A DNA stretch of 64,000 nucleotides from Cryptomeria japonica (taxonomy: Eukaryota; Streptophyta; Pinopsida; Cupressales; Cupressaceae): positions 875,740,594 through 875,804,593 of the forward strand of contig NC_081409.1 in NCBI RefSeq assembly GCF_030272615.1, read 5' to 3'. The notes beneath the pieces were generated by a model. The model ran no database searches. It saw only the letters and a program-made list of their open reading frames with translations, and had not been told where the DNA came from. The translations under genes were made by a program, and so were the position numbers. Each line of letters starts with the position of its first letter. Within the stretch, counting starts at the first letter, position 1. Below are positions 1 through 12,000 of this stretch, one piece after another.

Positions 1-371
1 GGGAAGAAGTTCGTTTCTTGGGTGATAAGAAGCAAGATGTTATTTCTCTATCTATTGTAGAAGATGAATATATTGTTGCTGCTAGCAATTGTACTCAAGT
101 AGTTTGGATGAAACAGATGTTGAAGGACATTAGAGTTGTGTATGATGAGCCTACTATTATATATATTGTTATAATTTAATTGCTATTAATATTTCCAAGA
201 ATCTAGTACTACATTCTAAAACAAATCATATATCAATTAAGTATCATTTCTTGAGGGAGAAAGTCTGTGAGGAAGAAGTCAAATTGGAGTATGTGTCTAC
301 AAAGGATCAGGCCTATGTTTATCTGAGAGACAAGTTAGGGGTCTCTGCCCTTCTTGATGAGAAATAGATGC
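1..371 (+). pseudogene. Copia-A pol C-terminus (RNase H remnant)
   Basis: End of a Ty1/copia polyprotein that begins outside the window. One frame reads VEDEYIVAA and CTQVVWMKQMLKD, matching the conserved E-Y-AA and W-M stretch of copia RNase H. After a frameshift near position 165 another frame continues with INISKN and SKTNHISIKYHFLRE, the counterpart of the copia T-K-H-I-x-I-x-Y-H-F segment, then KLEYVST. The tract that normally follows (ADIFTKPLP in relatives) is missing and the reading jumps to YLRDKLGV before the stop at 365-367, so there is a small internal deletion as well as a frameshift. RNase H would remove the RNA template during reverse transcription; this copy cannot be functional. 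The assignment to copia is secure; the lineage is not resolved. Confidence 0.85.
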
Positions 372-691
372 ATTGAGATGCATCAATCTGGTGGACTTCT
401 CAGTCTTATCTTTTTATCTGGATTGATGAGTTGGTGTTGTTGCTCCATTAGAGTAGTTAATATGTGAGTTTATCCTAAGAAGGAGAGATTTTCATTCTTA
501 GAGGGAGATATGCATGATTTGTATATGTCTTTGGCATTGTTGTCAAAGGGGAAGAGAAGCATGTGAAAAACAGCCTCATCTTGGAAGCTTTGTGTGCTTG
601 ATCTTAGGGGAGATTGCTGGTGTTAATTTCTTTTTTTGCATTGATTGGTTTTTCACATTCATATGTTGGCATCAATGCAAAATGGGGACAT
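372..691 (+). other. Copia-A 3' untranslated region and polypurine tract
   Basis: Non-coding stretch between the pol stop and the 3' LTR. It holds purine-rich runs at about 478-510 and 603-613. The tract immediately before the LTR, AAAATGGGGACA (679-690), is the best candidate polypurine tract for plus-strand priming. Short open frames here do not resemble any protein. Confidence 0.6.
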
Positions 692-2044
692 TGTTGGACA
701 TTGATGTTGCTAGGATATGTTGTTGTCATTGATATAAACATATTCATGTGTTGTAGAGAGTTGTTTTGGTGTTCTGATGATTGCAAAGAGTTGATCTGGT
801 TAGTTTATCTATTTGATATGCTAAATCAACTAGAGATACTTAATTTAGTGTTGGTTTCATGATGGTATGTGGAGATTTGATCAAGTTATGGATTCTGGTA
901 TGAGGATTGGTTTTTTAGTGTTCTATGTTGCAGTGTTCTAGTGTTTAATCTATTGTGCTCTGGAATGATTATATCTTGATTTGCACATTTGGGAGAGTGT
1001 TTGGGATTTTCATGTGTATTTTCAATTTAGATGGTTCATGATTTGGTGCTCTACAAGTTATCTTTCTAGTCCCAGTCGTTGTTGTTGATGTGTTCTTGAG
1101 TATCATCATGTTGATTGATAGAGTGATTAAGTGGTGTTGGTGCAACTATTGTGGATGGTTCTAATGTGCTTGTTGGTGTTTCCTAATCATGTCCTATTTT
1201 TTTTGGTGGTCTGCATTGATCTTTGTGTGCATTATTGAAGATCTTATGGATCTGGTGATATTATTCATGTTACGCGACATTTTTGGTGGTGTAGTGTGTT
1301 GTGGTTGATCTTGACAAGATTTTTGGTGGTGTTGCATGTTTGGTGGAGTTTATTTGAGTCCATGCTATGTTGTCATGACATTGTATTGGTCTGGTAGTTG
1401 ATCTATGTATCACGTGATGTAATTTTGCAATTAGGTACTACAGGTTGAGTCAACCTTTTAGTTAAGGTTGATATTTTGTATAAATAGGTGTTATATTATG
1501 TAATATGGGTATGGGTGTTGTGTTTGCATTATCAAAGAGTGGTGTATGTGTGAACAAATGAATTTATCTTTCGATGTGAAGTATAGAGAAAAGTGTGTTG
1601 TAGAGCAAACAATTGTGCTTAACCAGAACTATCATTAGGCATTTGGAGATTCTATTCTTTCAGTTCATCTAAATTGGATTGTTATCTGAGTATTCTTGTA
1701 AGGTAGTAAACCTTCCCTAAGGGTTGTAGCCTTTTGGGTCATTATATTTTGAACAGTGAGCTCTAGGCAGTGTGCTTGAATGCATGTGCATTCCCCATTG
1801 TAATATTTACACATACTACTATAGAGTATCATCTTATTGTGGGTAGGTTCGCGCCGTGGTTTTTCCATTAACCAAATTTTCCATGTCAAAAATCTTGGTG
1901 TTATGTGTCTTTGTGTTATTGTACCTATCCTTGTTCTTGTTGTTATTGATTAGATTTGAAGTTCTGTTTAAATTGTTTAATTTGGTGAAAATTAATTCAC
2001 CCCCCTCCCCACCTCTCATTTTTCTTTCATTATTGTTGCCAACA
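692..2044 (+). mobile_element. Copia-A 3' LTR
   Basis: Begins TGTTGGACATTG directly after a purine tract and ends TTGCCAACA, so it has TG...CA termini and is about 1.35 kb. A TATA box (TATAAATA, 1479-1486) lies in the expected place. The downstream part contains CGTGGTTTTTCC (about 1855-1866) and ATTCACCCCCCTCC (about 1994), blocks shared with other copia LTRs here. A second copy of the same LTR, split by another insertion, lies at 25031-32160, and alignment of the two fixes the start and end. The 5' LTR is outside the window. The five bases after it are TGTAG; the matching duplication would be off-window. Confidence 0.85.
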
Positions 2045-4175
2045 TGTAGTACATTTCCTGAAATTTTGTTGTAACAATTATTTGTCCATCCTTACATACC
2101 ACATTCTAGGTGGTTTTTTAAGTGCATGCAATGCCTTATTTAATTTGTAAACCATGTCCAGATCATCTGACAGTCTAAATCGATCTGATTAATCAATGTA
2201 TACTTATTTTTCCAATTCTTCATTCAAAAACACTAACTTAACATCCATTTGATATATTCTTAAGTTCTTGTAGGCATAAAATGCAAGAAACTAGATTCTA
2301 TCCTAGCAATAAGGGAAAACGTTTCTTCAAAATCAATACCTTCTGCCTAAGATTACCCTTTACATACCAATATTGCCTTATTTCTTGTGACTTGTCCTTG
2401 TTCATTTAGTTTTTTTTGAAACACCCACTTTGTTCCTATCACATTCTCATCCACCAATAAAGTTACCAACTACCAAGTCTAATTATTCTATTTCTAATTC
2501 AATTCTTCTTCCACAACTTTAACCCAACTTTCTTCTTTAATTACTTCTTTGTATGATTTGGGTTCAATGAGTGAAAGAAAACAAAAATTAGTTTCCTCAT
2601 TTACCTCTGTAGCACTTCTTGTCTGGACTTTTTTATTCTTGTCTTTAATTATTTGATCTTTCGAACGATTCCTCTGCACATATTTCAAGGTCTTAATTAT
2701 TTTTTCCACTTCTTCTCTATCCTGTTCTTCTGCTTCATTTTGTTTCTCTTCATTGCTTCCTTCAGAAGTTGTTTTTTCTTCTACAACAAAAAATATGATC
2801 TTAAATTCAATCTCTTAAACAGGTTCTAGGGCAATTTGATTCCATGCTTCGCACACTTTCACATTTGTACTCTCTATTATCTTGTTCAATCTTTTATTAT
2901 AACACTGGTAAGTCTTGTTGTTCATAGCATATCCCAAGAATATTCCTTCTTCGGCTCTAGTGTCAAAATTTCTAAGGTCATTCTCATCTCTTCTAATATA
3001 GCACTTACTCCCAAAGATTATGAAATATTTTATAGTAGGTGGTTTTCCATGGCATAGCCCATAAGGTATCTTTGTATGATTTATCCTTATCTAAACCCTA
3101 TTAAGAAAATGTAAAATTAAATATGAACAACTTATTTCCAATAAACATTAGCCAAGTTAGCATCTTTCATCGTAGTTCTAACCATCTCAATAATAGTTCT
3201 ATTCTTCCTTTCTACCACACCATTATGATGAGGATTTCTCAAAGCATAAAGATGTTTCCTAATGCCATATTTCTCATAGAATTGGTCAACTTCATTTGAA
3301 GTAAATTCTCCACCTCTATTATATCACAAACATTTTCTTCTAGAATCAAATTGATTCTCTACCATTGACTTGAAAACTTTAAATCTTTCAAAAGCTTCAA
3401 ACTTTTCCCTAAAAAATGTAACCCTTGTCATTCTAGTATAATCATCAACGAGTAACATAAATACATTTTACCATTGAGTCTGCATGTCCTTGTACAACCA
3501 CACAAGTCTATATGAATTTTCTCTAGCATATGTGATGTAGAATACTCCTTGTTTCCTTTCTTAATTGACATTCACTGCATAGAATGTCAATATGTTTGAT
3601 AATCCTTATTAAATCTCTTACTTCTTTATAGTTGTCGGTCTTTATCATGTTATGAAAATTAACATGTCCCATCCTCCTATTCCATAACTAGTATTCATTA
3701 CTCTGACTTAGATAACATTTGTTTCCACTTCTGTCCTTTATGTAATAAACATTTCCACTTCTAATTCTATTTGCCATGAACTTTCTAGTTCTACCTTTTT
3801 TAATCATACATCTCTTTTCTATAAACACAACTTCATAATCTCTATTGGACATCCGACTAACTCTCAATAACTTATGTCTCAATCCTTTTACATAATAAAA
3901 ACCATTAGTTTTGTGCTTACCATCAATCGATATGTTTCCTATTACACAAATTGGTGCAACTTCCTTGCTTGCAAATTTTGCAGGTCCACCATCATACTTG
4001 TTGAGAGTGATAAATTTGTCTTTGTCTCTAGTCATGTCATTCGAGAATCTAGAATCAATGATCTATGATCTAGGTTCAACTTTAGCATGTAGAGTAGTCT
4101 TTTGTTCCAGTCTTCTAGTTCTTTCCTAATACTTTTCCACTTTAGCTAGAAATAAGGATTCTTCATATGAGTATT
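2045..4175 (-). pseudogene. Copia-C pol fragment (protease, integrase, N-terminal reverse transcriptase)
   Basis: Read on the minus strand from 4175 down. A protease remnant shows IIDSRFSNDMT, where relatives have DSG, so the catalytic loop is altered. The pre-integrase segment 3688-4035 follows with GLRHKLLRVSRM. The integrase core has LVDDYTRM, NRGGEFTS (the usual second Asp is Asn) and GVVERKNRT with the Glu. A variable linker precedes the reverse transcriptase start around 2440-2710 (EPKSYKEVIKEESW, then VIGTKWVF and LNEQGQVTRNKA in shifted frames). The rest of RT is cut off by the copia-A insertion at 2045. Many stops and frameshifts make it non-functional. It is probably the downstream part of the element whose gag lies at 17574-18565, separated by the copia-D insertion. 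Confidence 0.8.
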
Positions 4176-5035
4176 TGTTAATCCTAGAGGATCCAATTAA
4201 TACTGAGAGGGGGGTGAATCAATATTAACAAAAACTAAAAAATTTCAACACCAAAACATACTTATCTCAGATCTGAAAACATTCAACACTTAAACCAATT
4301 CTTCATAATAGATTTCCTTATCAGATCTAGATAATCATTTCCTCTTATGCAAACTTATGAATCAGATTAGCCATCAAATCGACAACAGATCAACAGACAC
4401 TATTATCAACCTATTAACTGATCAGAATGCTTCATCAATCATATAATAATCAATACTGGTAGCCACTTTAAGATCTTTGATAAACAAACATTAACTGTCT
4501 TAACCGGTTATCAGAAATAAAACATGAACCTCACAAGAAAAGCATTCCACACATGAACACCATGATTTTCACGTGGAAACCCAAATAAGGAAAAACCACG
4601 GTGGGAATTGGTACCCACAAATATTTTGCACTCTTTTAGAATGTGCCATGTTAGGAGCCAAGCCTGGTTAGAAGCTTACAATGATGCCCTGTTAGGAGAA
4701 AACCCTGTTAGGAGTCACTCGATTAAGGGATCTACCTCAACCCTGTTAGAAGCTTTGATCTGTTAGGATCAACCTCACAAGAGGATTTAGAACTCATATT
4801 TTGAGTAACCTTGTTAGGGGATTTTACAATATGAGGCCTGTTAGGACCTACTCGATTAAGGAATTTTAGTTGTTGTAATTGTTAGAAAATAGTAGTGAAT
4901 GATTTGTGTATAGAACTCAACTGCTTTATTGATCAAATCCAATTAAGTTCTAAGTTTGCATCTCTCTGATAGATCTTCTCACACACACTAGTTCAGCTTC
5001 TCACTCTTCTCAAAATCACTGACACACCAAGACTT
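4176..5035 (-). mobile_element. Copia-D 3' LTR (truncated)
   Basis: Closely similar to 16006-16865, and both start TGTTAATCC when read on the + strand (the LTR 3' end of a minus-strand element). It carries the conserved blocks GAGGGGGGTGAATCAA and TTTCACGTGGAAACCC, and a cluster of CTGTTAGGA-like words at 4645-4860. Compared with the complete right-hand copy, the first ~700 bp of the LTR are missing: the alignment stops near 5035 and reverse-transcriptase coding sequence follows at once. The five bases to the left (GTATT) do not match the right flank, so no target duplication is visible. Confidence 0.8.
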
Positions 5036-8000
5036 CAAACTTACCACTACCAAGTGAGTCTCCTTGTGATCCTTTTGAAATCTAGCAACCAATCCAACAA
5101 CATGTGCAATATCTAGTCTGTTATGAATTACATAATGAAATTTACCAATCATAGACCTATATTCCTTCTCATCCACAAATGGTGAATCATATTCTTTAGA
5201 CAATTTGCAACCTATCACCATCAGAGTACCAACCGGTTTACAATCCTTCATGCCAAATGTTTTCAACACCTCTTTGACATACTTACTCTGACAGATAAAA
5301 ATTCCACCATCCAATTGCTAGACCTGTAACCCAATGAAGAATTTAATTTCTCCAATAAGACACATCTCAAATTCCTTTTTTATTTCCTCAACAAAATCCA
5401 TGCATAAGTCATCATTACCACCAAAGATAATGTGATCGACAAATACTTCAGCTATCAATACTTTCCCTCCATCTGTCTTTAGATATATGTTACTGTCTTC
5501 ACTGGTATGTTGGAATCCTATCTTGATTAGGTGTGCATGCAATCTTCCAAACCATGCTATCAGTGCTTGCTTCAATCCATACAATGCCTTAAGTATTTTA
5601 CAAACAATATTTTTTCTTCAGACAAAACAAATCCATCTGGTTGTTCTATGTATACATCTTCTTCAAGAATGCCATTGAGAAAAGTTGATTTAACATCCAT
5701 CTGATAGACTTTAAATCCTTTAAATGCAGCATAAGCAAGTAGCATTCTTACTTCTTCCAATCTTGCCATAGGTGCAAAAGTTTCACCATAATCTTATCCT
5801 TCTTCTTGTGCATAGCCTTTGCAAACCAATCTTGCTTTATTTCTCACAACCTTGCCTTCTTCATTTAACTCGTTTCTAAGAACCCATTTGGTTCCAATCA
5901 CATTCTTGTCTTCCAATTTGGGAACAAGTGTCCATGTCTTGTTCTTGTCTATCTAATCCACCTCCTCATTCATTGCACTAATCCAGCCATCATCCTTTAA
6001 TGCCTCACTTACTGTTTTCGACTCAATAGTAGAAATTAGACAGGAATTTTCTCTAATTTTCCTCCTTATTTGTACTCCAGCATGTTTATCTCCAATTATT
6101 TGTTCTTCTGAGTGATTTAACCTAACATACCTTGGAATAATTGGTTCTAGTGTTGTGCTTCCTACTTCATGTTCTTCATGTTCTTCATCACTCTCTGCAT
6201 CCACTGGTTGAGCACCTATTTTTGTAACATTTTGCTCATCAGTCTTCTGCACTTTCGGTTTTATGAACACAAGTCTTACTTCATCTTTCTCAGGTTTAGA
6301 TCTATTGTTCTCTCCAGATTTCTCAAGGAGTTCATCAATCTTCACAGTAGTACTCTCAATGATCTTCTTAGTTATCTTGTTATAACATTTAAATGCCTTA
6401 CTCTTTATAGAGTAACCAAGAAAAATGCCTTCATCAAACTTTTCAGTGTAATCATCTCTCTTAATATAACATTTAATCCCAAAAATTTTGAAATAGCTTA
6501 CACTAGGAGTCTTTCCATGCCATAATTCATAAGGTGTTTTATTATTACATTTTTTGACAAATACCCAGTTCAAAGTATAAACAACAGTGCTAACTGCTTC
6601 TCTCCAAAACATCTTGAGTACTTCACCTTAAATTAACATGGTTCTAGCAGCTTCAACAATTGTTCTATTAATTCTTTCTGCTATCCAATTCCGTTGTGGA
6701 GTTCTAGGGGCTGACATCTGCCTCTTAATTCCCTATTCATCACAGAACTTCACAAACTCATCAGAAGTAAACTCACCTTCCCGGTCAAATCTCAAGCATT
6801 TTAGATTCTTCCTGGTATCTTTCTCAACCAGAGCTTTAAATGTTTTAAACTTACTAAAAGCCTCAGAATTTTCTCTCAGAAAAGTTACCCACATCATTTT
6901 GGAATAATCATCAGTAAAGATCATAAAATACTTATCACCAGAATAGCTCTTAGTCCTCATAGGACCAAAAACATTAGTATGAACCAAATCAAGAATATTA
7001 TCTAAAGAGAAAGACTTACTCTTAAAGGATACAGAGGTCATCTTACCCATCTGACAATCCTTGCATAACACATTGTCCGGTTTCACAAGCTGGGGCAAAC
7101 CTCTAACAATACTTGACTTACTAACTTCAATCAAATTGTCAAAATTGAAATGACAAAATCTCTTGTGCCACAACCAGCTGTCTTCAATCTTTGCCACTAA
7201 ACAATCATTTACATTAGTATTCAGGTGAAATAGATTACCTCTAGTCTGCTTCCGAGTAGCAATCAATTCTCCATTATTTCCAAGAATCTTGCATACTCCA
7301 CTTTTGAATTCAAGTAGATATCCCTTATCATTAAGTTGTTCCACACTCAAGAGGTTATTTTTTAGTCCTTCAACCCAAAAGACATCATCTGCATTACTAT
7401 TTCCATTTAATGAAATTAATCCTTTACCTTTAACCATGTAGGGAGAGTTATTACCAAATCTCACAACACCTCCATCAAACTCTTCAAGGGATAAGAAATT
7501 ATATTTGTCACTAGTCATGTGGTGTGAGCAACCACTATCTATTACCCATTCATCATTGTTATCCATGTGAGACACTAAATCCTTCTCATCAGTCAGATCC
7601 TCCTTCACAGCAACAAATATTATCTCCTCATTGTCATCTTCTACTAATTCATCATTGGTCACACCTTCATCCACTGCACAATAATATCATTTCTTGCTTT
7701 TTCCTTTGAATCTCCTAAAATTATCTTTCTTATCAGTGTTAGGGAAGTTAGCAACTATGTGTCCAATCTTACTACAAGAGAAACACTTCAAGGGTGATTT
7801 ACCTTTATATTTACCTATTACTCTAGGGAATCTTCTAGCTAGTAATTCCTCAAGTTCCATCAAATGATCTTCATCATCACCATCATCCTTGCTACCACCA
7901 TGACTAGACCTGTAGTCATGATTATGACAAACATCTCTTCCTTTCCTTGCTAATGTACCTATTACAGAAGCCTTAAATGTAGATTCAGAAGGGTTGGAAA

Positions 8001-8164
8001 CACTATTATCAAAACTATTTATTTCAAATGCAGTTAACTTTCCAATTAAATAATCAACAGTAACTTTATCTTTTCAAATGGATCTCAATTCTTGAATAGC
8101 AGACACTCTGATAGAATACTGTGGTAAAAGAGTTCTAAGTATTTTGCTAACAATAGTATCATCT
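5036..8164 (-). pseudogene. Copia-D pol and C-terminal gag
   Basis: Minus-strand copia polyprotein read from 8164 down. It holds the gag C-terminus with a zinc knuckle (CFSCSKIGHIV, about 7765-7790, last Cys lost), protease WVIDSGCSHHMT (near 7540), the pre-integrase segment GLKNNLLSVEQL, and an HHCC region (HKRFCHFNFDNL and CKDCQMGK). The integrase core follows with FTDDYSKMMWV and FDREGEF, then ELWHGKTPSVSYFKIFG at 5953-6612. Reverse transcriptase shows DVKSTFLNG and YGLKQA, and FVDHIIFGG where an active enzyme has VDD, so the catalytic pair is broken. The sequence ends at VARFQKDHKETHL, after which RNase H is deleted. Frameshifts occur near 5580 and 5770. Domain order PR-IN-RT is diagnostic of Ty1/copia; the style resembles Sirevirus/Tork-type elements but I cannot decide which. 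Confidence 0.88.
8149..8164. repeat. LINE target-site duplication, left
   Basis: AACAATAGTATCATCT, repeated exactly at 15485-15500. A 16-bp duplication is the size expected for target-primed reverse transcription by a LINE. The two copies lie in copia-D gag, which reads through once the insert is discounted. Confidence 0.92.
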
Positions 8165-8574
8165 AAATAAGTAGAGAAAGGAATTGAGATGAACAATAAA
8201 AAAATCCAAAGGACCAGGAGAATGGATCTGTTAGTCATGAGAAGAAAGAAACCTATCTAGTCCAAGAGGATGGATTAGCTAGTCAGGAGAGGGAAGAAAC
8301 CATTCCAGCCTCTTCACTCTCTATATTGACCGAAGAAAAATTTAATGAAGCTCAAGACCCTTCCGATACTGAGCCCTTACTGCTTTTAACTAATGGAAGC
8401 CCAAAGCCTCTCCTATGTAAAACCCCTTCTCAAAGTGTGAATATGCCGAATGGGAATCTCCAGATACCCAGTTTGAGAGAAGGAAAATCGAACAAGGAGG
8501 AACTCAATGGAGGAATCTCAACTATAAGCAAGATCAAGAAAAAGGCAGATGTTGGAAGTCAGAATAAAAAGTAG
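8165..8574 (+). pseudogene. LINE ORF1 C-terminal fragment
   Basis: An open stretch ending at 8574 with low-complexity, Ser/Pro/Lys-rich content (KSNKEELNGG, KIKKKADVG). It sits immediately upstream of the endonuclease ORF, where plant L1 elements have the tail of their nucleic-acid-binding ORF1. No RRM or zinc knuckle is visible, so the identification rests on position only. Confidence 0.45.
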
Positions 8575-8675
8575 GGAAGGTCATCCCTAAAACATCAAAG
8601 GGAACAGGAAAGCTGGAAGAACCGTGTTGATGGAACACAGTGTTCCATTGAGTCAGCTCTATCCCTAGTTAAAGT

Positions 8676-10110
8676 ATGAAGATAATATCCTGGAATATCA
8701 GAGGGCTGAACACCCCTCATAAGTAGGATGTGTTATGAAACATCATCAAATATCATAAACTGGATGTGGTCCTTGTTCGGGAAACTAAAATGTCTAAAGA
8801 AAAAGTTGAAAAGATCAGAATTTTCAAGGAAAATGGAGTCATAGGATCTTGTAGACACCCAAAATTGTCCAGTCTAATTAAATAAAAATTTTATTTTATT
8901 TATTTAATTATCTAAGCTTAATTCTTCTATTAATTAAATAAATCTTTATTTATTTAATTAATTCATTTATCCTCTTCTAGCCTTATTTCTCATTTAAATA
9001 AATACATTTATTTGTTTAAATTATCCTTTTCCTAAATTATAAATCTTTATTTATTTAATTAATTCATTAACCTTTTCTACCCATGACACATGTCATTCAT
9101 CTCTTAATTCATACACTACCTACCCCTCTTATTATTTTATTATTTCTTTTACCTACCCTCTAATCATAGCCGACCTCCTTTTACACCTCTCAATCTTATC
9201 CCTCCATTTCATATAGTGTCTTCTATATAAGGAGATGCTCCCTTCATTATTAAACCCCGAATCATTCATTCTAATCAATCATTTTGAGGACTTGACTACA
9301 CTGCAATCCTACTCGCAACCACATTCCGTTCTTTGTTGAGCTCTTGTGCACATAAAATCTGAGAGAAAATATATCAAGCAAGATCAATGGAGATAGGAAG
9401 AATGGAGATCCAAACCCTATTGGACATGTGATGGTATAATCTTTGTGATTTCATTTGATTTGCATTGTCTTAGGTAATCTTCATATGTTATGGTGGATCT
9501 TTGTTGTTGTTAGGCTAGGGTTTTGTGGTTGAATTCATTTAGCCTTTCAATATCATTATTATTGTTATCCGTTTTCACCATATACAGATCTAACTCAGAG
9601 GGAGCTTCTGGAGGAACTGCGATTTTTTGGAACAAAAAAAATATAATAGGAAAGGAAATCATCTCTGCTCTTAATAGGATCTCAGTTCATCTTGAGCATA
9701 TTAAGGATAACTTTGTCTAGGTGTTATCTAATGTCTACGCTCCTAATACTAAATCTGGGAGAGCTAAATACTGGAAAAGCCTTGCAGTTGACAGACTCTA
9801 GTTTGTTGATCAAAGCTGGATTATCATGGGAGACTTCAATACCCCGCTCAAAGATGATGAGAAGATGGGAGGTATCCCTTTACAAATTGATGGAAAACAA
9901 GACCTTATGGACTTCATTAATGACCAAGCTCTCATTGATGTGGATCTTTAGGGTATCAACTACACCTAGACCAAGAGAAGAATTGGAGCTGATCTGATTC
10001 AAGTTAAGCTTGATAGATCTTTAATCTCTCCTGACTGGTTTTCTAAGTATAGCTGCTCCTTGGCTTCTGTTATCAAAATTGGGTCTGACCATTACCATAT
10101 CTCCTTCACT
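8676..10110 (+). pseudogene. LINE apurinic-type endonuclease domain (interrupted)
   Basis: Starts at ATG 8676 (MKIISWNIRGLN, the classic start of plant L1 ORF2). It continues with VRETK (QETK in relatives), then is broken at 8850 by a solo LTR and resumes at 9592 in the same frame with GGTAIFW. It then shows NVYAPN, IIMGDFNTPL (catalytic Asp/Asn) and SDHYHIS (catalytic His), so the exonuclease-endonuclease-phosphatase fold motifs are all recognisable. It would nick target DNA to prime reverse transcription. Stops at 9718, about 9801, 9949 and 9967 are all TAG; two more lie near 8721. Confidence 0.88.
8850..9586 (+). mobile_element. Solo LTR (gypsy-like) inside the LINE endonuclease
   Basis: Starts TGTAGACACCCAAAATTGTC, ends CCATATACA, and is flanked by the exact 5-bp duplication GATCT (8845-8849 and 9587-9591). 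It is 737 bp with a TATA box (CTATATAAGG, about 9221-9230) and an AT-rich U3 of TTTATTTAATTAA repeats. No internal region or second LTR is present, so it is a solo LTR left by recombination between two LTRs. Its first bases resemble those of the minus-strand solo LTRs at 35917-37322 and 22471-23706. Counting it out restores the LINE frame exactly. Confidence 0.9.
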
Positions 10111-12000
10111 ACCAATTCTTTTTTGGCCAAGAGAAACTTCCCTTTCAGATTTGAAAAAGCCTGGCTCTCCCATCCTTCTCTAGAAGCTTGTATTGTAGAA
10201 TGGTGGAACTCTAAAGTGGAGGGTAAGGCTCTATTCAGAATTGCTAAAAAGCTCAACATTCTAAAAACTAAAATTAAAACCTGGAACAAAGAAATTTTTG
10301 GGGACATATTCAAGAGCAAAATTCAAGTCAAAGTTGAAATAAAGGATGTTCAGGATAGAATCCAAGAGGTTGGGCTGATTGAAGATCTTAGGATGGCTGA
10401 AAATAATTTCTTATCTAAATACCACTCCATCATCTCTAATGAAGAGACTTTTTGGAGACAAAGATCCAGAGCCTTGTTCCTAAAGGAAGGTGACAAAAAC
10501 ACCTGCTTCTTTCACTTAACTGCTCTTAAGCACAGAGCAACCAATAGAATATCCAGACTATCCTGCAATAAAGTTATCCTAATAGAGGATTGTGAGATTA
10601 GGAAGGAATCTCTTGAGCATTTCAGTACCTTGTTGGGTGAAGCGGATAACCTGGATTTCAGCAATCAAAACACCCTTTTACAAGCTATTCCTTCTATCCT
10701 GTCGGAAGCTGATAACCACCTTTTATCCTATATTCCCTCTAACCTGGAAATCAAAAAGGTAGTGTTCTCCTTTCAGGGAAACAAATCCCCTGGACCGGAC
10801 GGCTTCCCTGTGTTTTTCTTCCAAAATTTATAGCACATAGTGGAGGCTGACATATGCAATGGTGTTAAAGAATTCTTTAGCTCCAAAAGACTTCTTAAGG
10901 AGCTGAACACCACCTTCATTGTCCTTATCCCAAAGATCCTTGGAGCTGATTCTCTCAACAAGTTTAGACCTATTAGCCTATGTAACTCTATTTACAAGAT
11001 TTTATCCAAGGTTTTGACTTCCAGGTTGTTGGAAATTCTTCCTAGGATTATCTTTGTCCAGCAGAATGGCTTTGACCATGGAAGATAGATTTTGGATTCC
11101 ATTATCTCCATTCATGAAAATATCCACTCCCTGAAAGTCACGAATAACTAGGGATTCTTCCTAAAGTTAGACATGGCTAAAGCTTTTGATAGAGTGAATT
11201 GGCAGTTTCTCCTTAGGATCATGAAAGCATTTGGTTTTGGTTACAAAGTTATTCAACTCTTCTCTCAACTTATGGAAACTTCCTCCTCTGATGTTGTTGT
11301 CAATGGTTCCCCGTCCTGTTTCTTCAAAAGCTCTAGAGGTCTCAGACAGGGGGACCCCATATCCCCTATCCTATTCACCATTCTTGTTGAATGCCTGGGC
11401 AGATTCATTCTCAAAAATGTGGAAGATGAAAAACTTAAGGGTCTGAAACCTTCCTCTTCCAATGTTGTTTGTTCTCATGAACAATTTGTCGATGACTCTA
11501 TTACTATGGGGGAAGCCGCCATCATGGAAGCTAATAATATGAAGAATATTCTGAATACTTATGAATCTGTCTTTGGCCAAAAAATCAATTAGGATAAAAG
11601 TTCTCTATTTTTCATCAATACCCCAGTCCAAAGGCAACTAAGGATTGGAAGGATTCTTGACTGCAATATCTCTGAGTTTCCCTCTACTTATCTGGGGCTT
11701 CCTCTGTGTCTTAAGCTTGAGGACTCCTTCTAGAACAAGCTGATAGACAGACTTAACTTGAAACTTGCTGGCTAGAAAGGGGTTGTCCTTAGTCAAGTGG
11801 GTAAAATCACCTTGCTCAAAGCCACTCTCCAAAACCTTCCTATGTATGCTCTCAGCCTGTTCAAAATCCCCACAAAGTTTGCCAAAGCCATTGAAAGAAT
11901 CCAAAAAAAATTCCTTTGGTCGGGAGTGGATGTCAAAAATATAATTCCCCTTATTGCCTAGAATAAAATCTGTTCCCCTAAGGCCTCTGGTGGGCTGGGT
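10111..12000 (+). pseudogene. LINE reverse transcriptase
   Basis: One frame runs through the region with conserved L1 RT blocks: KSPGPDGFP (about 10785), FRPISLCNSIYKILSKVL (about 10965-11020), QQNGFDHGR, LDMAKAFDRVNW (motif A Asp, about 11168), GLRQGDPISPILF (11338-11376) and QFVDDS (motif C Asp pair, 11485-11500; FADD in most relatives). The catalytic aspartates are kept. Stops at 10831, 11086, 11149, 11590, 11731, 11773 and 11959 are all TAG, and all occur without a frame change, so decay has been mainly by point mutation. It would copy element RNA at a nicked target; it is inactive here. Confidence 0.93.

Noticed and set aside
615-691. Alternative start for the copia-A 3' LTR at TGCTGGTGTTAA (615) after AGGGGAGAT
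   Set aside because: The second copy of the LTR starts at TGTTGGACATT with B-I flanking sequence directly before it, which fixes the start at 692.
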